64,000 nucleotides of DNA from Microbacterium enclense. GTDB lineage: Bacteria > Actinomycetota > Actinomycetes > Actinomycetales > Microbacteriaceae. How positions within the stretch are numbered: the stretch's first letter is position 1; every line of letters begins with the position of its first letter. Where the stretch lies: contig CP116226.1 of NCBI GenBank assembly GCA_038182865.1, forward strand, positions 3,658,001 through 3,722,000, in the 5' to 3' direction. Shown one piece after another: positions 52,605-59,111 of this stretch. Made by a program: the position numbers and the translations under genes. The notes beneath the pieces are model-generated. The model searched no databases. It saw only the letters and a program-made list of their open reading frames with translations, and was not told the DNA's origin.

Positions 52605-53255
52605 TCATCGCCCCACCCGGGGATGATGCTCGGACGGCTCCGCCGCCCCCACCAGGAAGAGTTCGGCGACCTCCCGGGCGTGCACGATCGGATCGAGGTC
52701 CGGATGCGCGTGAAGGTAAGCGATCAGTCCGTCGATCAAGGCCTGGTAGCCGACCACGATCATGCGTAGGTCACCGGACCGGATCGTCCCTTCCCGTTGT
52801 CCGCGCCTCAGAAGGGCGGTGTGGTCCGCGTAGATCGCCTTGTAATCGAGAATGCTGATTCGGCGCCGACCGTCCGGCGCCCGAAGGTTGTGCACGATCT
52901 GGTCGAGCGCCTCGAGCTCGACGGTGTGCGTGCGGGTGAAGAGCGCCGTGCGGACGAAGACCGCGCGGACGACGTCGGGCACCCGTGCACGGGTGTCGAT
53001 GTCGGCGACGAGACCGGCACGGAGGCTTTCGCTGAGAGAGGAGACCGCCTGGCGCATGAGATCGTCGCGGTCGGCGAAGTAATGCCACAGGAGTCCTTTG
53101 GACGCACCCGATCGCTGCGCGATCTCCGTGAGGGTCGCGTTCGCATAGCCCAGCTCCGCAACCGCTTCGGCCGCGGCTCGGATGATCGCCGACCGCCGTT
53201 CCTCGGGGGATCGGCGGCGACGATCGTCCAGACCTGGCGCATCTGATTCGTCCAT
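52605..53255 (-). CDS. TetR-family transcriptional regulator
   Basis: A 216-residue repressor. The HTH lies in ERRSAIIRAAAEAVAELGYANATLTEIAQRSGASKGLLWHYF (written here by end points: residues about 18-60). The all-helical C-terminal part would bind an inducer. I choose ATG 53255 because it follows the upstream stop by 7 nt and has GAGG ahead; an upstream in-frame start at 53294 lies inside the previous gene. It forms an operon with the small membrane gene and most likely controls it through the paired operators at 53666-53707. Confidence 0.9.
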   Translation of the reverse strand: MDESDAPGLDDRRRRSPEERRSAIIRAAAEAVAELGYANATLTEIAQRSGASKGLLWHYFADRDDLMRQAVSSLSESLRAGLVADIDTRARVPDVVRAVFVRTALFTRTHTVELEALDQIVHNLRAPDGRRRISILDYKAIYADHTALLRRGQREGTIRSGDLRMIVVGYQALIDGLIAYLHAHPDLDPIVHAREVAELFLVGAAEPSEHHPRVGR

Positions 53256-53262
53256 CACGACC

Positions 53263-53673
53263 TCAATGCTCCCGCAGAGCCCAGCGGATGACATCGACCA
53301 CCACGCCGGCCATCGTCGCGGCCATGACGACCATCGCGATCTGCATCCACGTCGGGACGAAGGACGGGAGGAGCACCTCGACGACGTTGACGACGAACAG
53401 GACCGCAGCGATGAGTCCCACTGCCCTCACCGCGCCCCGCTGGCCCTGCCTGGCACGACGCATCCGACGCGGAAGGACGACCGCGAAGACGGCGACGATC
53501 ACCATGTGGACCCACGCCTCCGTGGTCGCCCATTCCGGCATCACGAAACTCATCACGATCAGCGCCGCCAGGGACAGCCCGACCAGGGCCACATAGGCCC
53601 AGACGAGCGCGGAGGCGGCGCGCAGGGGTACCGGTGTCTGGTCGTCCTTCTCGTCGACCGATCTCTTGACCAT
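53263..53673 (-). CDS. Small four-helix membrane protein
   Basis: A 136-residue protein with four membrane helices (about 23-45, 54-70, 85-106, 112-131) separated by a basic loop RRMRRARQGQR. I recognise no characterised family. It is the first gene of a TetR operon, so it may be an inducer-linked transporter helper or stress protein; that is inference. ATG 53673 lies six bases after a TATCTT box, so translation is probably leaderless, and the start codon is inside an operator. Confidence 0.75.
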   Translation of the reverse strand: MVKRSVDEKDDQTPVPLRAASALVWAYVALVGLSLAALIVMSFVMPEWATTEAWVHMVIVAVFAVVLPRRMRRARQGQRGAVRAVGLIAAVLFVVNVVEVLLPSFVPTWMQIAMVVMAATMAGVVVDVIRWALREH

Positions 53674-53681
53674 GCGGTCAA
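53666..53681 (-). promoter_or_regulatory. TetR operator copy 1
   Basis: TTGACCATGCGGTCAA, a palindrome with 6-bp arms, covering the start codon and transcription start of the minus-strand membrane gene. Confidence 0.7.
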
Positions 53682-53684
53682 GAT

Positions 53685-53707
53685 ACTCTCATTGACCGCA
53701 TAGTCAA
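53685..53707 (-). promoter_or_regulatory. Promoter and TetR operator copy 2
   Basis: TTGACCGCATAGTCAA (53692-53707) is a second copy of the 16-bp palindrome, 26 bp from the first centre to centre. On the minus strand its edge provides a TTGACT -35; a 16-nt spacer leads to a TATCTT -10 just past it, then six bases to ATG 53673. Binding at both copies would block the promoter. Confidence 0.65.
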
Positions 53708-53844
53708 TATGTCACGTCACGCGCATCATGCGGTGTCGGCCTCGCGACATCCACGAACGGGCCCCGCGCACCTTCGGGCCGAGCGTCGATCCGAGGAAAG
53801 CCGGGGGAGCGGTTGCACCGTGTGATGCCACCGACGACGTGCGG

Positions 53845-54672
53845 TCAGGGATTCGCCGAGCGATGCTGCGAGGCCGGGACGTCGGCGAAGTGACGTGCGG
53901 TCGCATCGTCGGCCGGATAGAAGGTCTCGATGGTGAGCTCATCGAGCGTGACGTCTCCCGCGGTGAGGACGGCTGTGACACTGAACAGTGAGAGCGTGCG
54001 CTCCTCGAGTCGGATGACCATGGGGAGGACGACGCTGTCCAGGCGAAGAGGTTCGTCCGAAGCCGGCACGGGGTAGTCGCGGATCTCGTCGCGAAGCGCG
54101 ATGAGCGCGCCGGCGGCGGTGAGTTCGATCCGGCGGTCGAGCTGGTGGAGGAGGTGGCTGCGCCACTGGCTCAGATTGAGCAGTCGGGGTGCCAAGCCGT
54201 CGGGGTGCAGCGTGGCTCGGAGGACATTGATCGGCGGGTCCAGGAGGTGAGGGGCGATGCCGCCGAGCATCGCCCAGGCTGCGCCGTTGGCGTCGAGGAC
54301 GTCCCATCGACGGTCGAGCACGAGAGCCGGGAGCGGTTCGTGAGTATCGAGGATCTGGCGGAGTGCCGCAGACACGGGCGCAAGGCGGACGCCGTCGAGG
54401 GATTCCTCCGGGTAGACCGGGGCGTAACCGCCTGCGAGTAGGACCTCGTTGCGTTCACGGAGCGGAACCTGCAGATGGTGTGTCAAGCGAAGGATCAGCT
54501 CGGCGGACGGTCGCGCCCGTCCCGTTTCGACGCAACTGAGGTGCCGTGTCGAGACGGGAACCGCGAGAGAGACCTGCAACTGACTGAGGTTCCTTCTCTC
54601 GCGCCACCCTCGGAGCAGATCGCCTACGGGAGCGGGAGTGAGGTTCGTGTCCACGTCAGCACGGTAGATCAC
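53845..54672 (-). CDS. XRE-type regulator with MmyB-like ligand domain
   Basis: A 275-residue regulator. An N-terminal lambda-repressor-like HTH (about 15-70: LLRGWRERRNLSQLQVSLAVPVSTRHLSCVE by its end points) is followed by the PAS-like MmyB ligand-binding domain with LDRRWDVLDANGAAWAML. MmyB-type regulators typically control a divergent neighbour; here SnoaL/DUF1330 genes lie opposite. A 17-bp palindrome lies 17 nt upstream of its GTG start. Confidence 0.88.
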   Translation of the reverse strand: MIYRADVDTNLTPAPVGDLLRGWRERRNLSQLQVSLAVPVSTRHLSCVETGRARPSAELILRLTHHLQVPLRERNEVLLAGGYAPVYPEESLDGVRLAPVSAALRQILDTHEPLPALVLDRRWDVLDANGAAWAMLGGIAPHLLDPPINVLRATLHPDGLAPRLLNLSQWRSHLLHQLDRRIELTAAGALIALRDEIRDYPVPASDEPLRLDSVVLPMVIRLEERTLSLFSVTAVLTAGDVTLDELTIETFYPADDATARHFADVPASQHRSANP

Positions 54673-54689
54673 TCGGATGCCGGCCTGCC

Positions 54690-54706
54690 ATGACCTGCCG
54701 GGTCAT
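54690..54706. promoter_or_regulatory. Palindrome, candidate operator of the MmyB-type regulator
   Basis: ATGACCTGCCGGGTCAT has perfect 6-bp arms and a 5-bp centre. It sits in the 107-nt divergent gap between the regulator and the SnoaL gene, suited to control both. Confidence 0.5.
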
Positions 54707-54779
54707 CGACGGGATGCCGAGGACGCACTCGAATGAGACGACCGCCACAAGGGCGGCTACATCTGGACAGGAGGACGTC

Positions 54780-55142
54780 ATGGACGCACAAGAGCTCACT
54801 CAGCGGTACATCACGATCTGGAATGAGGCAGACGCGGTTCTGCGTGCCGAGCAGGTCTCGGCGCTGTTCGCCCCCGAAGCGCGTTACGTCGACCCCCAGG
54901 TCGACGTCAGCGGAACCAAAGCCATTTCGGAGATGATCGGGCAGGTCCAGGCACAGTTCGTCGGAGCGACGTTCCGAGTGACGGGATCGCCGGACGGACA
55001 CCACCAGCAGTTGCGCTTCAGCTGGGAGCTGGGTCAGGAGGGTGACTCACCCGCTCCGATCGCCGGCTTCGACGTCGCTGTGATGGACGAGCACGGGCGG
55101 ATCGAGCTGGTGCTCGGATTCCTGGATCGCGTGTCGGCGTGA
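54780..55142 (+). CDS. SnoaL/NTF2-like protein
   Basis: A 120-residue cone-shaped NTF2-fold protein: LTQRYITIWNEADAVLRAEQVSALFAPEA, then YVDPQVDVSGTKAISEMI and a beta-sheet ending in LVLGFLDRV. Members are hydrolases, isomerases or ligand-binding proteins; no catalytic prediction is possible. I choose ATG 54780 because AGGAGG lies just ahead. It overlaps the DUF1330-like gene (GTGA) and faces the MmyB-type regulator. Confidence 0.88.
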   Translation: MDAQELTQRYITIWNEADAVLRAEQVSALFAPEARYVDPQVDVSGTKAISEMIGQVQAQFVGATFRVTGSPDGHHQQLRFSWELGQEGDSPAPIAGFDVAVMDEHGRIELVLGFLDRVSA

Positions 55143-55648
55143 GCGCGTACGTCCTCGGGCTGATGGACCCTCTGAACGAGCCCGCGCCCTCCCAGATCCA
55201 CGACTATCTCCGCGAGATCGACGCCACCCTGAAGCCCTTCGCCGGCCGATTCCTGATCCACGGGGGACGGGTGGAGGTGCGGGAAGGCACGTGGGCCGGG
55301 TCCGTCGTGCTTCTGGAGTTCGACGACCTCCGTGCGGCGCAGCGCTGGTACGACTCTCCGCGTTATCAGTCCATTCGGCCGTGGCGGACATGCCACCTCG
55401 GGGGGACGGTCATCCTCGCAACCGGTGTGGATCCCGGCCACCGTGCCACCGACATCATCGACGCGCAGGCCCCGGAGGACGTTGTCTACACCGATGCGAA
55501 CACACCGTCATCCGAGGGGGTGCGCGCAGCGCAGCCGGGTCCGCTCGATGCTCACGTAACTGACATAATGTGCATTATCGGCGCCACGGCGATAAGTGCA
55601 CCTGACGGTCGGATTCCCGCGGCGCGCGAGTCGGGACAGACGCCGTAG
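55139..55648 (+). CDS. DUF1330-like protein with unusual C-terminal extension
   Basis: A 169-codon frame. The first 97 or so residues match DUF1330 ferredoxin-like-fold proteins (SAYVLGLMDPLN, FAGRFLIHGGRVEV, VVLLEFDDLRAAQRWYDSPRYQ). The family is usually about 95 residues. The remaining 70 codons look unlike protein: they contain an AT-rich palindrome and a second inverted repeat, and have weaker codon bias. The stop may have been lost, or the extension is a recent addition. GTG 55139 overlaps the SnoaL stop. A role in small-molecule handling with SnoaL is inference. Confidence 0.75.
   Translation: MSAYVLGLMDPLNEPAPSQIHDYLREIDATLKPFAGRFLIHGGRVEVREGTWAGSVVLLEFDDLRAAQRWYDSPRYQSIRPWRTCHLGGTVILATGVDPGHRATDIIDAQAPEDVVYTDANTPSSEGVRAAQPGPLDAHVTDIMCIIGATAISAPDGRIPAARESGQTP
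55565..55600. promoter_or_regulatory. Overlapping palindromes inside the DUF1330 frame
   Basis: ATAATGTGCATTAT (55565-55578) is a perfect palindrome. TTATCG (55575-55580) and CGATAA (55590-55595) form an overlapping inverted repeat, which extends to a near-perfect TGCA...GTGCA stem. It is conspicuously AT-rich for this genome and could be an operator or a terminator-like hairpin. Confidence 0.5.
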
Positions 55649-55883
55649 ACAGCGCCGCCTGCCGGAGGAAAACCCCGTGCAATGGTCACAGGCGCAGTGA
55701 GCAATGCGCTGCGCGCCGATCATCGGCTCGAAAAAGAAATCGTCGCCGCCGGCCCCGCGTTGCGGCTGCCATTATCGTCGCCCGCCCCAGGTCACACCAC
55801 CCCCGCTTTTTCCGGCGTGGCCGCGCGTAGGTTCCGACACGACGCAGCCTTTCCCTGCCGTCGCGACGACCCCGAAGGACCCG
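55649..55883 (+). other. Gap before the kinase gene
   Basis: 235 nt without a convincing gene. An AT-rich patch (AAAAAGAAATCG near 55732) and a TAGGTT at about 55828 may belong to a kinase promoter. Otherwise nothing recognisable. Confidence 0.5.
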
Positions 55884-57371
55884 ATGAGCCAGTCGACCGA
55901 TGCCGTGATGGCGCACGTCGGCGATACCCTCGGCGGCCGCTACCTCTTATCCGAGCGGGTCGGTGCGGGCGGCATGGGGCGCGTCTTCCGCGCGCGTGAC
56001 ACCGTGCTCGGGCGCGACGTCGCGATCAAGCTGTTCCACACCGACCGAGTCGACGAGCTCGAGCCCGGGCGGCGCCTGTCTGAGGCACGGGTCCTCGCCG
56101 CTCTCGATCACCCGTCGCTGGTCACGCTGTACGACGCACGCCTCGACGGCGAAGACCACGTGTATCTCGTCATGGAGTACGTCGACGGCCCGTCGCTCCA
56201 GCGCCGCATCGAGGCCGGGCCCCTCCAACCGGCGTTCGTGGCAGCCCTGCTCGCCGATCTCGCCGACGGCCTCGCCGCGGTCCACGCGACCGGTGTCGTC
56301 CATCGCGACGTCAAACCCTCCAACGTTCTGCTCCGCCCCACACGTCAGTCCCCGCACGGGTATGAAGCGGTGCTGGCCGATTTCGGCGTCGCTCACCTGG
56401 TCGATGCCACGCGGCTCACCACGCCGGGCACGGTCATCGGGACCGCCGCGTACCTCGCCCCCGAACAGGTCAGGGGCGAGCCGCCGCAACCGGCGTCCGA
56501 CATCTACGCCCTGGGACTGCTGACGATCGAGGCACTCACCCGGCTGCACCCCTACGGCGGCGGAACCCTGCAGGAGACGGTTCTGGCGCGCCTATCGCGC
56601 CCGCCGGCCATCCCCGGCTCTCTCGGGTACGAGTGGAAGGCCCTGCTGACGGCGATGACGGCGCTCGAGCCGTCCGCCCGCCCGACCGCCGCCGCCGTCA
56701 TCGAACGGGCGAAGGCCCTCACGTCCCCCGCGTACGACGCGGGCCCGGATGCCACCGAGCTCGACGCCCTCGAAAGGATCGTCGCCGAGACCGCCCCCTG
56801 GACGCCGCTCCCCGAACCGGTTCCCGCACCCCCCGCGCCTCCCCTGTCGGCCGCGGCAGCGCGCACGGACGTCCCGCAGGCCCGGGTCGTCGGTGAACGA
56901 CGACGTACGCCCTCGCAACGTCGCCGCCCGAGGCTCGGAGCCTGGATCGGTGCCGCGGCCGCCGCGGCGGCGCTCCTCGTCGGCGGTCACCTCCTGGCCT
57001 TCTCCTCCGTCTCCCCCACGGCGCCGCTCACCGTCACCACCCCCTCCGCCCCGGCGGACTCCCCCGTGAGCACTCCCACCCCGGCTCAGGAACAGGCCGA
57101 GAACGTCCCCGCACAGCAGACCGTGTCCGAGGACTCCTCGGTCGACACGGTAAGCGTCGATTCCGGCAGCTCCGACACCGGAGCCGGCACGGAGGTGGTA
57201 CCGCCCGAGGCGGAGGCCCCGACGGAGATCCCGGATGCCGAGGCGCCGCGTGGTGAGGGCCCGACGCGACAGAAGAACGATCCGCCCCGCGGCCCGGACG
57301 AGAACGCGGCGGGGACCAAGCCCGACAACGGGGCGGGAAACGGCCGAGGCCGAGGTAACGGCGACAAGTAG
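55884..57371 (+). CDS. Membrane-anchored Ser/Thr protein kinase (PknB-like)
   Basis: A 495-residue Hanks-type kinase. Gly loop VGAGGMGRV at 26-34, catalytic Lys49 (VAIKLF), H140-R-D142-V-K, D166-F-G and APEQ are all present, so it should be active. A basic juxtamembrane RRRPRLG precedes one membrane helix (about 352-378). The outside part is a Ser/Thr/Pro/Glu-rich tail of about 115 residues ending in a Gly/Asn/basic stretch, with no PASTA repeats, so its sensed signal differs from PknB. ATG 55884 has GAAGGA ahead. No phosphatase or substrate gene is adjacent. Confidence 0.9.
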   Translation: MSQSTDAVMAHVGDTLGGRYLLSERVGAGGMGRVFRARDTVLGRDVAIKLFHTDRVDELEPGRRLSEARVLAALDHPSLVTLYDARLDGEDHVYLVMEYVDGPSLQRRIEAGPLQPAFVAALLADLADGLAAVHATGVVHRDVKPSNVLLRPTRQSPHGYEAVLADFGVAHLVDATRLTTPGTVIGTAAYLAPEQVRGEPPQPASDIYALGLLTIEALTRLHPYGGGTLQETVLARLSRPPAIPGSLGYEWKALLTAMTALEPSARPTAAAVIERAKALTSPAYDAGPDATELDALERIVAETAPWTPLPEPVPAPPAPPLSAAAARTDVPQARVVGERRRTPSQRRRPRLGAWIGAAAAAAALLVGGHLLAFSSVSPTAPLTVTTPSAPADSPVSTPTPAQEQAENVPAQQTVSEDSSVDTVSVDSGSSDTGAGTEVVPPEAEAPTEIPDAEAPRGEGPTRQKNDPPRGPDENAAGTKPDNGAGNGRGRGNGDK

Positions 57372-57440
57372 CGCGACGCTCTGTCTCTGCACGGAGGCCG
57401 CCGGGGAGCGCTCGCGCACAGGCGACTCCTCCGGGCGGGC

Positions 57441-57446
57441 TACGCT
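57441..57446 (+). promoter_or_regulatory. -10 box TACGCT before the AEC leader ORF
   Basis: TACGCT, seven bases, then ATG 57454 of a 14-codon ORF. By the spacing seen elsewhere, transcription would start at that ATG. Confidence 0.5.
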
Positions 57447-57453
57447 CGAATCG

Positions 57454-57498
57454 ATGCCTCTCTCCGCCGCCCACCCCTGTCGCCGGGTACGCGTGTGA
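57454..57498 (+). CDS. Possible leaderless leader peptide MPLSAAHPCRRVRV
   Basis: A 14-codon ORF whose stop (TGA 57496-57498) overlaps the GTG start of the AEC transporter gene at 57495. Its ATG is spaced like a leaderless start from the -10 box. The transporter GTG lacks a Shine-Dalgarno, so ribosomes ending here could restart on it. The peptide has one His-Pro-Cys and an RRVR tail. Existence as a translated unit is inference. Confidence 0.35.
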   Translation: MPLSAAHPCRRVRV

Positions 57499-58424
57499 AC
57501 GGCGTGCTGACGGGCTTCGCGGTCGTCGGACTCGCCGTGGTCGTGGGGTATGTCATCGCCCGCATCGATCTGCTCGGACCGCACGCACGGCACGTCCTGA
57601 GCCGCCTGACCTTCTTCGTGCTGTCACCGTTCCTGCTGTTCACGGTCCTCGCCCGTGCCGACGTGGCCACACTGTTCTCGGCGCTGCTGCCGGTGTCGAT
57701 GATCACGGCGGCGGTCATCATCGGCGTCTACGCCCTCGTCTCCGCGTTCGTCCTGCGCCGCCGCGTCGGCGAGACCGTGATCGGCGCCCTCTCGGCGGGT
57801 CAGGTCAACAGCAACAACATCGGCATCCCGATCTCGCTCTACATGCTCGGCAACGCCGCGTTCTCGGCCCCGGTGATCCTGTTCCAGCTCCTGGTGCTCA
57901 TGCCGATCGCCCTGTCGATCCTGGATGCCGCGACCTCGGGTTCGCGCTCCCCCTGGCGCATCCTGCGACAGACCGCGAAGAACCCGATGCTGATCGGCTC
58001 CGCCCTGGGGGTGTTGGTCGCAGTGCTCCGCATCGACCTCCCCCCGATCGTCTTCGACCCGCTGCACCTCATCGCCGGGGCGTGCGTCCCCGTCCTGTTG
58101 ATGTCGTACGGCATGTCGCTGTACGGGCAACGCGTGCTCACCGAGCCGGGCCGCCGCGTCGACGTCGTGATCGCCTCCGCTCTGAAGCTGGTTGCGATGC
58201 CCGCGTTGGCATGGCTCGTGGCGTCGTGGTTCGGCCTGCCCGACGATCAGATCTTCGTCGTCGTGGTGCTGGCCGCCCTTCCGACCGCGCAGAACGTCTT
58301 CAACTTCGCCCAGCGCTACGGCGTCGGCGAGATCCTCTCGCGCGACGTCGTCTTCATCTCGACGCTCGGATGCCTCCCGGTGCTTCTCGGTGTAGCGCTC
58401 CTGCTCGACCACTCCCCCGCGTGA
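57495..58424 (+). CDS. AEC-family permease
   Basis: A 309-residue membrane protein of the auxin efflux carrier family, with about ten helices. GQVNSNNIGIPISLYMLGN in the first half and LPTAQNVFNFAQRYGVGE in the second are the family's Asn-rich discontinuous-helix motifs. Bacterial members carry organic acids such as malate, but the substrate is not indicated. GTG 57495 has no clear Shine-Dalgarno; initiation may depend on the overlapping mini-ORF. Confidence 0.88.
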   Translation: MNGVLTGFAVVGLAVVVGYVIARIDLLGPHARHVLSRLTFFVLSPFLLFTVLARADVATLFSALLPVSMITAAVIIGVYALVSAFVLRRRVGETVIGALSAGQVNSNNIGIPISLYMLGNAAFSAPVILFQLLVLMPIALSILDAATSGSRSPWRILRQTAKNPMLIGSALGVLVAVLRIDLPPIVFDPLHLIAGACVPVLLMSYGMSLYGQRVLTEPGRRVDVVIASALKLVAMPALAWLVASWFGLPDDQIFVVVVLAALPTAQNVFNFAQRYGVGEILSRDVVFISTLGCLPVLLGVALLLDHSPA

Positions 58425-58466
58425 CGCCCCAGGTCTCGACGACTCGCGGACTTTCACCCTCGGGTC

Positions 58467-58472
58467 TAGGGT
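58467..58472 (+). promoter_or_regulatory. -10 box TAGGGT of the HdeD-like gene
   Basis: TAGGGT lies 38 nt before ATG 58511; AAAGGGGG (58499-58506) serves as ribosome binding site. Confidence 0.5.
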
Positions 58473-58510
58473 GAGGGCTGTTCCCAGCCATCATTCAGAA
58501 AGGGGGCGCC

Positions 58511-59056
58511 ATGTCGTCCACCACCAGCCCCGCAGTGGGAGCCGTCCGCACGGCGCTCGGTGTCAGCGGGGCCCTCTCTCTCGTCATCGGCCTGCTCGTC
58601 CTGCTGTGGCCCGACCGTACGGCCCAGGTACTGGTCGGCATCGTGTCGATCTACGTCATCATCGCCGGGCTCGTGAACATCGGCATCGGCCTGTTCTGGC
58701 GCTCCGGGTGGGCCCGCATCGGCTACATCGTGCTCGGGGTGCTGTTCATCGTCGCCGGCATCTTCTCGTTCGCCAACCTCGCAGCCACGACCGCGTGGTT
58801 CGGGATCTTCATCGGCACGCTGGTCGGCATCCTCTGGATCATCGAGGGCGTCGTGTCACTCACGACGGTCGGCCACAACTCCAAGGCACGCGCCTGGACG
58901 ATCTTCTTCGCGATCATCAGCATCCTCGCGGGCGTCGTCCTGCTGTTCTCGCCGCTGCTGGGAGCGGTGACCCTGCTTCTGCTGATCGGCGTCTCGCTCG
59001 TGATCCTCGGCGTCTTCCAGATCGTCCGCGCGATCCAGTTCGGCAAGGCCGCGTAA
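58511..59056 (+). CDS. HdeD/DUF308-family membrane protein
   Basis: A 181-residue protein with six membrane helices and almost no loops. Repeated two-helix units (LVIGLLVLLWPDRTAQVLVGIVS by its end points, IAGLVNIGIGLFW, SILAGVVLLFSPLLGA) are typical of HdeD/DUF308. The E. coli namesake relates to acid resistance, but the function here is unknown. It is followed by a 46-bp perfect palindrome acting as terminator. Confidence 0.87.
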   Translation: MSSTTSPAVGAVRTALGVSGALSLVIGLLVLLWPDRTAQVLVGIVSIYVIIAGLVNIGIGLFWRSGWARIGYIVLGVLFIVAGIFSFANLAATTAWFGIFIGTLVGILWIIEGVVSLTTVGHNSKARAWTIFFAIISILAGVVLLFSPLLGAVTLLLLIGVSLVILGVFQIVRAIQFGKAA

Positions 59057-59063
59057 CACCGGC

Positions 59064-59109
59064 AGAAGGAGGGGGACCGGATGCCATGGCATCCGGTCCC
59101 CCTCCTTCT
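59064..59109. terminator. 46-bp perfect palindrome, bidirectional terminator
   Basis: A 22-bp stem (59064-59085 with 59088-59109) around an AT centre; each arm contains GGATGCC/GGCATCC. It lies between two convergent genes, 7 nt after one stop and 2 nt before the other. The loop is too small for a normal hairpin, so a few central pairs must open. Confidence 0.85.
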
Positions 59110-59111
59110 GT

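Noticed and set aside
43575..58500. Recent genomic island
   Set aside because: Gene content is accessory in type, but base composition, codon use and heptamer density match the rest, and there is no integrase, attachment repeat or tRNA-edge duplication.
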